Assembly: GCF_000821245.2 (NCBI RefSeq)
Contig: NZ_LN611425.1
Location: 1,180,924 to 1,244,923 of the forward strand
Direction of reading: 5' to 3'
From: Virgibacillus senegalensis
GTDB taxonomy: Bacteria; Bacillota; Bacilli; Bacillales; Amphibacillaceae
Length of the DNA stretch: 64,000 bases
Shown here: in pieces, positions 31,027 through 39,431 of the stretch
Position numbering within the stretch: position 1 is the first letter of the stretch
Layout: each line of letters starts with the position of its first letter
Program-made: the position numbers and the translations under genes
The notes under the pieces: generated by a model
Told to the model about the DNA's origin: nothing
Database searches by the model: none
What the model saw: only the letters and a program-made list of their open reading frames with translations

Positions 31027-32406
31027 TTAACGGACACCTTCTTTGTTCCATTTTTTCAACAAGTTGTCGACAGATTGGTTCAATTCGGTGATACCTGCAT
31101 TTTTCACGTGTTTATCTTCCAATTGATACTGTTGCTTCATCCGAATGATTCTTTCCACACTTTCGTTGATACGCCCCTCGGACAGAACCCCCTTCTCCAC
31201 CGCCTTGCTGATCTCTTTGATAACATGTGTGATTTTTTGATAATCGTGCGCCACCAGAATAATATCACTACCAGCTAATACGGAATCAACAGCCGCCCTA
31301 CCGATATCATAGTTGTCTGTAATTGCTGCCATGGTCATGTCATCGGTCATCACTACTCCTTCAAAGTTCAACCGTTTTCGGAGCAGATTCGAAATGATCT
31401 CCTTTGACAAGGAAGCTGGATGCGTTTCATCTAAATTCGGGAGGAGAATATGTGCAATCATAATTGCTTCAGCCCCTTGTTCCATCGCCTTCCTGAAGGG
31501 GATTAATTCTATCTTTTCCAATTGACTCAACGACTTATCGACTACCGGCAATTGATAATGCGAGTCAACAGAAGTGTCACCATGTCCCGGAAAATGCTTT
31601 ATCACTGGGATGACTTGTTTTGACTGGATTCCCTTCATAGTTTGGATGCCCAGTTCACTGACGATTTCAGGATTGCTGCCAAACGATCGATCTCCGATTA
31701 CCGGGTTGTCCGGATTACTGTTTACGTCCAAAACAGGGGCGAAGTTCATGTTGAAGCCAAATGTTGTGAGTCCGGTTCCTAGCAGTTGTCCTACTTGAAA
31801 AGAAAAATCCGGCTCGTTCCATTTTCCAATCAGAGCGTTTGTGGGAAGTTTCGAAATGTTTCCAGGAAGTCGGGAAATCCGCCCCCCTTCCTGATCAACG
31901 CTCAACAAAAGCGGCAGTTTATTTTGTCTGTTTTCCGCCTTCAATTTATTTAGTAGCCCGCTTATTTGATCGGGTGTTTCCAAATTTTTGGCGTAAAAGA
32001 TGAATCCGCCGATATGATAATCTTCAATTAACCTTTTTTCTTGCTCCTCCATCTTTAAACCAGCTACACCAGCCATCACCATTTGCCCAATTTTTTCTTG
32101 CAAGCTCATCTGTTCCAGCAAAGAGGATACCGGCTTTTGGTGTAGTTGTGTACTGTCTTGACCCGTGTCAAACAAGCCTTGTTGCGGGTCTGGATACGGT
32201 TTCGGCTTAATCTCCATTTTAAATGGCCGTTTATGCGAATGATCTTGAAAGTACTGTTGCTTTCTATTTGGCACTTCTGGTGAGGGTGAAGGGAATGGAG
32301 AAACTTGCTCTTCAATGGAGTTGGCTTTCTCACCATTCTGAATGTTAAATACAAACACTATTACGAACGCGGCGGCCAATAACGTCCAATATTTTTTGTG
32401 CTTCAC
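31027..32406 (-). CDS. nagZ: Beta-N-acetylhexosaminidase (GH3, NagZ type)
   Basis: 459 residues. N-terminal hydrophobic anchor or signal (8-22), a Pro-rich linker to about 90, then a GH3 barrel. The motif KHFPGHGDTSVDSH carries the Asp-His dyad (D281/H283) used as acid/base in NagZ enzymes, and VVMTDDMTMAAI carries the nucleophile (D355 or D356). Removes GlcNAc from muropeptides or chitooligosaccharides outside the cell, for wall recycling. The C-terminal second domain of some Bacillus homologues is absent. GTG start with GGAGG upstream. Confidence 0.9.
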   Translation of the reverse strand: MKHKKYWTLLAAAFVIVFVFNIQNGEKANSIEEQVSPFPSPSPEVPNRKQQYFQDHSHKRPFKMEIKPKPYPDPQQGLFDTGQDSTQLHQKPVSSLLEQMSLQEKIGQMVMAGVAGLKMEEQEKRLIEDYHIGGFIFYAKNLETPDQISGLLNKLKAENRQNKLPLLLSVDQEGGRISRLPGNISKLPTNALIGKWNEPDFSFQVGQLLGTGLTTFGFNMNFAPVLDVNSNPDNPVIGDRSFGSNPEIVSELGIQTMKGIQSKQVIPVIKHFPGHGDTSVDSHYQLPVVDKSLSQLEKIELIPFRKAMEQGAEAIMIAHILLPNLDETHPASLSKEIISNLLRKRLNFEGVVMTDDMTMAAITDNYDIGRAAVDSVLAGSDIILVAHDYQKITHVIKEISKAVEKGVLSEGRINESVERIIRMKQQYQLEDKHVKNAGITELNQSVDNLLKKWNKEGVR

Positions 32407-32474
32407 TTCTTTAACCTCCGTATAATCTTACGGTAGTTTACCTCCAATCAATCCCTTCATGCGAATAAGAGCCG

Positions 32475-33494
32475 TCAAATTGTCCAAACAACCAACAAAT
32501 ATCCTAATAGAGCCAATGCAATCGATCCAATTAATCCTGCTGTAAACGATCTTGTTCCTGTAGTCCGGAAAGTTTTGAAATCGACGTTTAAACCGACACC
32601 AGCCATTGCCATTCCAATCAGTAAATAAGCTAATGAAACGAGCGAATCTGCAACAGCCGGCGAAACGATGCCAAGAGTTTTAATGCCACTCATTGCCAGG
32701 AAACCAAGGATAAACCACGGCACAATGGAAAAAGAAAACGCCGATTTGCCAGGTTCATTTTTTTCTTTTGAAAATTTTACACCGAGAAATAAAGCTACCG
32801 GCACAAGCATTAATACCCTTGTCAATTTCGTAACTACCGCTATGTCTACTGCCTGATCGCCTCCGACCGCAGCTGCGGCTACTACGTGTGCGACTTCATG
32901 CAACGTCCCTCCGGCAAATACACCATATTGGCTTATATTTAATTGTAAAATTGGATAGGAAAACGTGTAAACAAAGGTAAAAATAGTGCCCAGCACTGCT
33001 ACTGTAGCCGCACTGATGGCCGTATGGCTATCCTTTGCCCTAATTTGTGGGGCGATGGCAATTACTGCAGCTGCTCCGCAAATAGCTGTTCCACAAGCCG
33101 TAAGGATTCCCAGCTTTTTTTCTACACCAAGCAGTCGGGTCAACCAATAGACGACAAGCAAGGTGAACACAACATGGATAACAGCGATAGAAAAAACACC
33201 TAACCCAGCGTTGTAAATATCGAGTAAATCAAGTCGCATCCCCAACAAGATAATTCCCGCACGAAGTAGTTTTTTGCTGGAAAATGATACACCAACCATC
33301 GCTGATGCCGGCAGTCCTATCGTCGCCCGCCAAACGATTCCTATAAGAATTGCCAATACTAGCTGGCCCATTATCGACAAGAACGGAAATCTTGCGACAT
33401 AATTAGCAAGAAGAGCAATCAATAAAGTTATACCTAATCCCGCTAAAAAACCTTTCCAATATCCGATCATGCGTTTTTTCTTGTTTTCAATCAT
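32475..33494 (-). CDS. YeiH/UPF0324 family membrane transporter
   Basis: 339 residues with about ten membrane segments; ACGTAICGAAAVIAIAPQI and GTLHEVAHVVAAA are family signatures. Members are annotated as putative sulfate or sulfonate exporters. ATG at 33494 has AAAGGAAG eight bases upstream and is preferred to GTG at 33503. It is divergent from a LysR-type gene 114 bases away, a conserved arrangement (YeiH/YeiE type). Confidence 0.9.
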   Translation of the reverse strand: MIENKKKRMIGYWKGFLAGLGITLLIALLANYVARFPFLSIMGQLVLAILIGIVWRATIGLPASAMVGVSFSSKKLLRAGIILLGMRLDLLDIYNAGLGVFSIAVIHVVFTLLVVYWLTRLLGVEKKLGILTACGTAICGAAAVIAIAPQIRAKDSHTAISAATVAVLGTIFTFVYTFSYPILQLNISQYGVFAGGTLHEVAHVVAAAAVGGDQAVDIAVVTKLTRVLMLVPVALFLGVKFSKEKNEPGKSAFSFSIVPWFILGFLAMSGIKTLGIVSPAVADSLVSLAYLLIGMAMAGVGLNVDFKTFRTTGTRSFTAGLIGSIALALLGYLLVVWTI

Positions 33495-33608
33495 GCTTGC
33501 CACTTCCTTTAATCAATTACTATCCCCACTTTAAAAAAAGCACAATCATTAGTAAAATATATATTTATAATCCTAACTATTAATAAAACTAATTATAAGG
33601 AGACAGCC

Positions 33609-34508
33609 ATGTACTACGATGCCCTGAGGACATTTATAACTGTTGCGGAAACGAAGAATTTCACAAAGACAGCCGAAAAATTGCATATTTCACAGCCCAG
33701 CGTCAGCTTGCATATCAAAAACCTGGAAAAGGAATTTCAAACAGAATTATTTGTTCGAACACCTAAACAATTCCACATTACACCAACTGGTGATCTCCTT
33801 TATCATCGGGCACGTCAAATTGTCCAAATTTACGAGCAGACGAAACAAGACATTCTGGCGCACCACCATGCCATCCAAGGGGAGTTAAAGGTAGGGGCAA
33901 GTTTTACGATTGGAGAATACATTTTACCTGGATTGCTAGTTGACTTGCAAAAACAATTTCCAAACCTGGAATTACAGATAACGATCGGAAACACCGAAGA
34001 AATCGTAAAGTCCGTTCGGGATTTGAAGGTAGATGTAGGATTGATTGAAGGACAAACAAATGAAAAGGAACTTACCGTCGAGCCATTTAAAGAGGATCGA
34101 TTATGCATTGTAGCAGGTACGGACCATCCGTTGGCCAGGAAAGATAAAGTAACCATCCATGATTTGCAGAATCAGATTTGGATAACACGAGAAATAGGTT
34201 CAGGTACCAGAGCCTACATGGATCATGTCCTGCGCTCGCTCGGAATAAAGGTAAAGGCCAAGCATAGTATCAGCAGCAGCCAAGGAATCAAGGAATTTAT
34301 TATTGAAGGCACCGGCCTCTCATTACTTTCCGCGAGTGTGATTGACAGAGACATAAAAGAGCAAAATCTTTCCATTATTAAACTGGATGGTCATCCTTTT
34401 AAACGTACATTATCCTGTATTTACTCCCCGATTATGCTGCAAAAGCAAAATGTGCAAATGTTTCGGAACAAGTTATTGCAACGCTTTGAACAGGAAAATT
34501 TGATTTGA
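33609..34508 (+). CDS. LysR-family transcriptional regulator
   Basis: 299 residues. N-terminal winged HTH (FITVAETKNFTKTAEKLHISQPSVSLHIKNLEKE) and substrate-binding domain beginning GELKVGASFTIGEYILPGLL, close to the CysL/CbbR group. Start has AAGGAGA upstream. The divergent YeiH-type transporter is the probable target; the AT-rich intergenic region 33504-33608 would hold the operator. Confidence 0.92.
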   Translation: MYYDALRTFITVAETKNFTKTAEKLHISQPSVSLHIKNLEKEFQTELFVRTPKQFHITPTGDLLYHRARQIVQIYEQTKQDILAHHHAIQGELKVGASFTIGEYILPGLLVDLQKQFPNLELQITIGNTEEIVKSVRDLKVDVGLIEGQTNEKELTVEPFKEDRLCIVAGTDHPLARKDKVTIHDLQNQIWITREIGSGTRAYMDHVLRSLGIKVKAKHSISSSQGIKEFIIEGTGLSLLSASVIDRDIKEQNLSIIKLDGHPFKRTLSCIYSPIMLQKQNVQMFRNKLLQRFEQENLI

Positions 34509-34551
34509 TTAAGTTCATGAGGAAATTACATAATGTGGCCGTGTAAAATAG

Positions 34552-35096
34552 AAAAAAGGGGCTGAGACAAAATTTAATATGAGTTTCGTATCACTACAGC
34601 AAGATACTACACTTTCCACGGGCAAGGCTTCAATTCCTCCGTAAGCAAAAGCTTACTTGCGGGATTTTCAGTTCGTGCAGTTCCCCTTGGAGTCTCTGTA
34701 TCTTGCGTTCGCTACGTTTTCATGGTCTGGTCTCATTTCCGCATAGCAAGACAAGATGAATAGAAACGTATTCTTTTCTTCTATTGTCTGATAGGTGTCT
34801 AAACGTGATGAAGACGAAAAATCAACATATGAGCGCGCCTTTATTCTTCAGAAATTGGAGGATGCGGACCAATAGGATAAAAAGGATAAAGTACTTCTGG
34901 TTTCCATGTAGCTTCGCTTTCTACCCATAACCGCAAAAAAATCCCGCGGCAAGCGAAGTACCTTGCCGGAGTGCAGCGTTTCTCGTTTTAAAAGTGAATG
35001 CTAGAACGGATTTCTTTTTTTAATTAAATAAACCGAACGAATAGGAATCGTCCGGTTTATATATTGGTCACGATATTTTGGCCCAGGCTCTTTTTT
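34552..35096. mobile_element. Non-coding MITE-like element with imperfect terminal inverted repeats
   Basis: Left end 34552-34573 (AAAAAAGGGGCTGAGACAAAAT) and right end 35075-35096 are inverted copies matching at 18 of 22 positions, enclosing about 500 bases without a credible gene. Inside are GTAAGC-AAAA-GCTTAC and a long-range inverted pair GCGGGATTTT (34659) / AAAATCCCGC (34938). The ends resemble the GGCTGGGACAAAA-type repeats known in Bacillaceae and staphylococci (from memory). No target duplication is obvious. A hairpin at about 35028-35060 may terminate flanking genes. Confidence 0.6.
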
Positions 35097-35114
35097 GAGC
35101 TAAAAGGGCTTAAT

Positions 35115-36437
35115 TCATTGTACCTGTTGGTTTATACCAAATTTATCAGAATCGGACGTTTTTCGGTATAAAACCAAAATAGCGACGACACCGCTGATTC
35201 CTATCAGTATCGGATAAAACGCGAATGGCACAATGGATACCGAAGAAATCGAAGCAAGTCCGGCAGCCGCAAGCATTTGTCCGCCATAAGGAATTAAACC
35301 TTGAAAACAGCAGGAAAATAAGTCGAGTATAGATGCAGAACGTTTCGGTTCTATTCCATACTTGGTCGAAATGTCTTTGGCCAGTGGTCCAGCCATCAAG
35401 ATGGAAACGGTATTGTTGCCCGTCGAAACATCGACGGTACTTACCAGACCAGCAATACCGAATGCCGCTCCTCTTCTGGTTTTGATTTTACTGACGATAA
35501 AATTAAGCAAGAACGCAATACCGCCATTATGCTTAATAATTTCCACCATGCCACTTATCAGAATGGCGATAATCGCCAGATTTTCCATTCCTTGTATGCC
35601 TTCTCCCATAACACCTAGCAAACCAAAGAAATCAAACGAACCATTAGCCAGACCGACTATTGCAGAGAAAACAATCCCTCCTACCAAGACAAACAAGACA
35701 TTGACCCCCAGCAACGCGATGACGAGAACAGCCAGGTATGGCAGTATAGTGATTAGTTGATAGCTTTGATCCGAATTGACAGAGGCTTCACCTACCGGGA
35801 TAAACGCCAAAATCAACGCAGTCAAAATAGCTGCAGGCAGAACAATAAAGAAATTTGATTTGAATTTATCCTTCATGCTCGTACCCTGGGTTCTTACTGC
35901 AGCAATGGTCGTGTCGGAAATCATCGATAAATTATCACCGAACATGGCACCACTGATTACAGCTCCCACTGCCAAAGCTGTTTCGGCTCCCGTTTGCTGC
36001 GCTACCCCTACTGCAATAGGCACAATGGCTACAGTCGTTCCTGTTGAAGTTCCCATCGAAATTGAAATAAAACAACTGACTACAAATAACCCGACCATCA
36101 GTAAATTCGACGGTAAAATCGATGTGCCCAAATTGACAATCGAGTCCACACCGCCTGTAGCTTCAGCCACAGCTGCGAAGGCGCCTGCCAAAATAAATAT
36201 GAGTGCCATCAAAATAATATTATGGTCGCCTCCACCCCTACAAAATATTTCTACTTTTTTTGTAAAGCTTTCCTTTCGATTCATTGCCAATGAAAACAAG
36301 CCAGCAATCAAAATGGCCACTACCACCGGCATGCTGCCGAAATCTTTGGTTATTGCTGCCGTACCAAGAAATAATAATACGAAAACGACAAATGGTAGCA
36401 GCGCAAACGGGTTTCCCTCAATTTTTTCTTTGCTCAT
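35115..36437 (-). CDS. NhaC-family transporter, MetT-like candidate methionine transporter
   Basis: 440 residues with 11-12 membrane segments and NhaC-superfamily motifs (SMGTSTGTTVAIVPIAVGVA, GAMFGDNLSMISDTTIAA). The superfamily includes Na+/H+ antiporters, but members under S-box control (MetT) have been proposed to be methionine transporters. This gene lies 37 bases after an SDR gene that has a SAM riboswitch leader, so a methionine or related sulfur-compound role is the better inference. Confidence 0.82.
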   Translation of the reverse strand: MSKEKIEGNPFALLPFVVFVLLFLGTAAITKDFGSMPVVVAILIAGLFSLAMNRKESFTKKVEIFCRGGGDHNIILMALIFILAGAFAAVAEATGGVDSIVNLGTSILPSNLLMVGLFVVSCFISISMGTSTGTTVAIVPIAVGVAQQTGAETALAVGAVISGAMFGDNLSMISDTTIAAVRTQGTSMKDKFKSNFFIVLPAAILTALILAFIPVGEASVNSDQSYQLITILPYLAVLVIALLGVNVLFVLVGGIVFSAIVGLANGSFDFFGLLGVMGEGIQGMENLAIIAILISGMVEIIKHNGGIAFLLNFIVSKIKTRRGAAFGIAGLVSTVDVSTGNNTVSILMAGPLAKDISTKYGIEPKRSASILDLFSCCFQGLIPYGGQMLAAAGLASISSVSIVPFAFYPILIGISGVVAILVLYRKTSDSDKFGINQQVQ

Positions 36438-36474
36438 TTTTTCATCCCTTTCTCTTCCTCTATCGTTTGGGTCT

Positions 36475-37227
36475 TTAATTCATGGTCATCCCACCGGTGA
36501 CATTAATGCTCTCTCCAGTAATATAATCTGCACTTTTCGAAGCCAGGAATAATACGGAATCCGCTACGTCTTCAGGTGAGCCTGTTCTTCCCAATGGCAC
36601 CTGGGAGTAATCTTCTGCTTCGATAGCAGCAGCATCCATACCACGCAATTCTCCTCCCCAAATTCGTTCTGTCTGCTTCATCTCTGTTTCAATAATACCA
36701 GGGCAAACAGCATTGACGAGAATACGATCGGCCGCCAACTCTAGTGCCATCACCTTTGTCAGCCCTAACACAGCATGCTTGGAGGCGACATAGCTCCCCA
36801 TGTATTTATAACCATTTTTTCCTGCCTGGGAGGATATATTAATAATCTTCCCACCCTTCCCAGCTTTTTTCATTTGTCTGGCGGCAAATTTACTGACTAG
36901 AAAAACACCTTTCGCATTGACGTCCATGACGGTATCCCATTCCTGTTCCTGCATTTCCACCACTTCTGCCATAGTGGAGATTCCGGCATTATTGACGAGG
37001 ATATCGATCGTTCCAAAGCGGTCAGCCACTGTTTCAAAAAACTGCTCTACCGCCTTACCATTGGTAACATCTATCGCAAATTGTTTTTGACCGAGTTGAT
37101 CAGACTCAAACCCTTTATCCACGACTATAACCGTGGCCTTTTCTTCTTCCAGTTTTTTCACGATTGCCTTGCCGATTCCTCTGGCTCCGCCTGTCACTAT
37201 TGCTATTTTCCCTGCCAGATTCCCCAT
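36475..37227 (-). CDS. SDR-family NAD(P)-dependent oxidoreductase
   Basis: 250 residues, classical short-chain dehydrogenase: cofactor motif VTGGARGIGKA, NNAGIS, catalytic Ser in INISSQAGKNG and Y-x3-K in SYVASKHAVLG, C-terminal ITGESINVTGGM. Start follows AAGGAGGAA. The mRNA leader carries a SAM riboswitch, which is unusual for an SDR and links it to methionine or sulfur metabolism. The substrate is unknown; a keto or hydroxy acid derived from methionine is one possibility. Confidence 0.92.
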   Translation of the reverse strand: MGNLAGKIAIVTGGARGIGKAIVKKLEEEKATVIVVDKGFESDQLGQKQFAIDVTNGKAVEQFFETVADRFGTIDILVNNAGISTMAEVVEMQEQEWDTVMDVNAKGVFLVSKFAARQMKKAGKGGKIINISSQAGKNGYKYMGSYVASKHAVLGLTKVMALELAADRILVNAVCPGIIETEMKQTERIWGGELRGMDAAAIEAEDYSQVPLGRTGSPEDVADSVLFLASKSADYITGESINVTGGMTMN

Positions 37228-37280
37228 TTTTATTCCTCCTTAAGCAGCAGGCATCTTTTGCCCCAATGTTTGCCGCATGA

Positions 37281-37413
37281 AAAAAACCCTCCGAGTAAGA
37301 TGGAAGGTTTACGCTAACTCTTATCTCTCAACCTGCTGGAAGTAGCACCTTTCTGCGCAGCAGAGGTTGCTGAAGTATCATCGGGCCAGTTCCCTAAACT
37401 TCTCTTGATAAGA
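37281..37413 (-). promoter_or_regulatory. SAM-I (S-box) riboswitch with terminator
   Basis: On the minus strand the aptamer (about 37413-37319) shows CTTATCAAGAGAAG, the GGGAACTGGCCCGATGA core, the CAGCAACC segment, AAAGGTGCTA and closing GGTTGAGAGATAAG, all S-box hallmarks. It is followed by a terminator with arms AACCTTCC and GGAGGGTT and seven T (37281-37310). High SAM should terminate transcription before the SDR and NhaC-type genes. Confidence 0.95.
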
Positions 37414-37432
37414 TTATACAATTGTAATACAC

Positions 37433-37462
37433 ATCATAATTGCAACTATTCCTAGTTGTCAA
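37433..37462 (-). promoter_or_regulatory. Promoter of the SAM-riboswitch unit
   Basis: TTGACA (37457-37462), 18-base spacer, TATGAT (37433-37438) on the minus strand, placing the start just upstream of the S-box aptamer. Confidence 0.6.
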
Positions 37463-37567
37463 GTGTGAATTGATGGAAAATGCTTTTGCTTACGACTCCT
37501 CTTCTCTTTTAATCGCCGGCCTTTTTTATAATACAGTTTTCGTATTATGAGCTCGGGTATTTATCTA

Positions 37568-37969
37568 TTATCCTTCAACCATTTTTAGATAAGGAATTTT
37601 CCTATCATTTACACTGGCAATATATATTTGTGTATCTGTTTCATATATTCTTGTTCCAATGGGGAGTATGTTAGAAGTTCCGTTACTAAAATCTTCTGCT
37701 TTCTCAGTTTGTTTTGTAATTTCTCCAAATTCTTCGGCTATTATATAGTCTAATTCTTTAACCCAGTCAACGTGTTCTACATTTGAATAGACAATGCCAC
37801 CCAAAACGAAAATATCTGTATTTCCATCTTCAAGAAAATCCTCTGGCGTAGGATTACCTATTACTTCTGATTGTTTATTTTCTTGAGGATTTTCACATCC
37901 AGCCACCCCTACAAGTAAAACAACTAAAATCAATAGAAAAGTTCCTTTATTAAATAAAGATTTATCCAT
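37568..37969 (-). CDS. Small lipoprotein of unknown function
   Basis: 133 residues from ATG at 37969. Signal peptide with lipobox VGVAGC (C25), then a soluble domain of about 105 residues (IFVLGGIVYSNVEHVDWV, IGEI-like FGEITKQTEKAEDF, LPIGTRIYETDTQIY) that looks like a small beta-rich domain. The frame is open far upstream, but that part overlaps the divergent SET gene and lacks a signal sequence, so the lipoprotein start is preferred. No family recognised with certainty. Confidence 0.7.
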   Translation of the reverse strand: MDKSLFNKGTFLLILVVLLVGVAGCENPQENKQSEVIGNPTPEDFLEDGNTDIFVLGGIVYSNVEHVDWVKELDYIIAEEFGEITKQTEKAEDFSNGTSNILPIGTRIYETDTQIYIASVNDRKIPYLKMVEG

Positions 37970-38159
37970 TTGGTGTCCCCATTTCACAGAATTATTTTTC
38001 CAGAAACTTGGTATGTTATAAATACGCTTAAAACAACAGTCTTTGAAAAAAACAGCCTTTTTAAAAAGACGCTTGTCAGAAAGAATAGAGATAAAAGGTT
38101 GCATTACACGGCAATTGGTGGCATTGTTGATAGATAATATTTTTTCTGGAGGGGAATTC

Positions 38160-38543
38160 ATGATCGAAATCAAAACGTCCCAAATCAGTGACGGAGAGTT
38201 TAACCGGGGAGTGTTTGCCACCCGTGATATATCAAAAGGTGAAATCATCCACGAAGCACCTGTCATTCCGTATCCGAATGACCAGCATCAATATATTGAA
38301 CAAACAGTCCTAGATGATTACGTATTTGAATATGGAAAAAATCACACGGCAGTCGTTTTGGGGTATGGCATGTTATTCAACCATTCCTATCAGCCAAATG
38401 CAGATTACGATATCAATTTCTCAAAACATACTTTCGACTACTTTGCTTATAAGGATATAAAAGCCGGCGAAGAAATTTTCATTAACTATAATGGCGATGT
38501 CGATAATAATGATCCACTTTGGTTTAATATGGAGAACGAATAA
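38160..38543 (+). CDS. SET-domain protein
   Basis: 127 residues, almost entirely a SET fold: NRGVFATRDISKGEIIHEAP, the pseudoknot segment GMLFNHSYQPNADYDI and AYKDIKAGEEIFINYNGD. These are the S-adenosylmethionine and substrate-binding motifs of SET lysine methyltransferases. Stand-alone short SET proteins are widespread in bacteria, with mostly unknown targets. Start at 38160 is set by GGAGGGG eight bases upstream; the upstream open frame is non-coding. Confidence 0.87.
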   Translation: MIEIKTSQISDGEFNRGVFATRDISKGEIIHEAPVIPYPNDQHQYIEQTVLDDYVFEYGKNHTAVVLGYGMLFNHSYQPNADYDINFSKHTFDYFAYKDIKAGEEIFINYNGDVDNNDPLWFNMENE

Positions 38544-38550
38544 GAACCCA

Positions 38551-39078
38551 TTAAGACTGTAATCGAATGTTTTGATGCCAAGCCAGCGCCATTTGTTCAA
38601 TCTCTTGGACAAGCTGACTTTTTCCATTTATATAGGCTTCCATATCTGTCGGAAATTGCCCGGCCAGTTCTCGTTTTTTGGCACCGTATTTCCGGGCAAT
38701 ATCCGGGTGTGACCGTAAATAATCACGAAATGCCAGATGCCGGGTCACCCCTTTATCTCCTTGTTGAAAGACATGGACATGGTGACTGCGGTTGTCGCCG
38801 CCTTTGCGAAAATATCGCCGTCCTGGAATGCCGAATTCTCCTTTTCCCTCATATCCGATAGCCGCCATCTGTCGATCATATTGGTCCACCTGCATAATAT
38901 CCCGGACTACCGGCATGATATCGATGATCGGCTTTGCTGCTAATCCCGGAACAGCAGTACTACCGATATGATGTATGTCGATTACCTCTTCTCCGAATAC
39001 TTCTCGGATTCTTACCGCCTCTTCTAAAAACAAATTCGGCCATTGATCTTTGTATGGTACTACTTGTACTTGTCGCAT
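38551..39078 (-). CDS. GrpB/UPF0157 family nucleotidyltransferase-like protein
   Basis: 175 residues. Core motif IHHIGSTAVPGLAAKPIIDIMPVV is the GS-x-D-x-D nucleotidyltransferase-like signature; FRKGGDNRSHHVHVF and HLAFRDYLRSHPDIA follow as in the family. Often described as a dephospho-CoA kinase-like or GrpB domain protein; the true activity is unknown. ATG at 39078 has GGAGG five bases upstream; GTG at 39090 is less likely. Confidence 0.9.
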   Translation of the reverse strand: MRQVQVVPYKDQWPNLFLEEAVRIREVFGEEVIDIHHIGSTAVPGLAAKPIIDIMPVVRDIMQVDQYDRQMAAIGYEGKGEFGIPGRRYFRKGGDNRSHHVHVFQQGDKGVTRHLAFRDYLRSHPDIARKYGAKKRELAGQFPTDMEAYINGKSQLVQEIEQMALAWHQNIRLQS

Positions 39079-39108
39079 ACCTTCCTCCACCCCATTGCTT
39101 TAATATGC

Positions 39109-39303
39109 TTATCTGAAAAATTTATCATATTTATCAATCGTATCAGGATGCAATCCAGTCGTTTGCTGGGCTTCCTGCTGCATAGACCGGTTACACGATT
39201 TACATACATAGCGTGCCTCTGGATTCTTTTTGATTTTCAAGTACTGGGAGTCCGAAAAATCAATGGTGAATTCCTTTTTACAGAAATAGCAGGCTACTTT
39301 CAT
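39109..39303 (-). CDS. Small zinc-ribbon protein (DUF2197 / YlaI-like)
   Basis: 64 residues with two CxxC pairs (CYFCKKEFTI and VCKSCNRSM), a typical zinc ribbon, and a charged C-terminus. Resembles the DUF2197 proteins of Bacillaceae; function unknown. AAAGGAGGG precedes the ATG. It lies between the SNF2 gene and grpB on the same strand. Confidence 0.8.
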   Translation of the reverse strand: MKVACYFCKKEFTIDFSDSQYLKIKKNPEARYVCKSCNRSMQQEAQQTTGLHPDTIDKYDKFFR

Positions 39304-39390
39304 CGAAATCCCTCCTTTCTCTATACCTATTCACTCCTCACTATTCGTCATTCCAACAACTTTTTCCTGTAGTAATGGTAATACTATATC

Positions 39391-39420
39391 AAAAAAAGCA
39401 GCTGACAAACGCCAGCCGCA
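39391..39420 (-). terminator. Terminator after the SNF2 helicase gene
   Basis: GCGGCTG/CAGCTGC stem (one G-T) with an eight-base loop and seven T on the minus strand. Confidence 0.85.
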
Positions 39421-39431
39421 ACTTTTTGAAG

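Noticed and set aside
35362-36552. Long plus-strand open frames opposite the NhaC-type gene
   Set aside because: They are antisense shadows of a hydrophobic transporter gene; the minus-strand frame has clear family motifs and a ribosome site.
37970-38266. N-terminal extension of the lipoprotein frame
   Set aside because: It overlaps the divergent SET gene start, lacks a ribosome site and would bury the lipobox signal peptide inside the protein.
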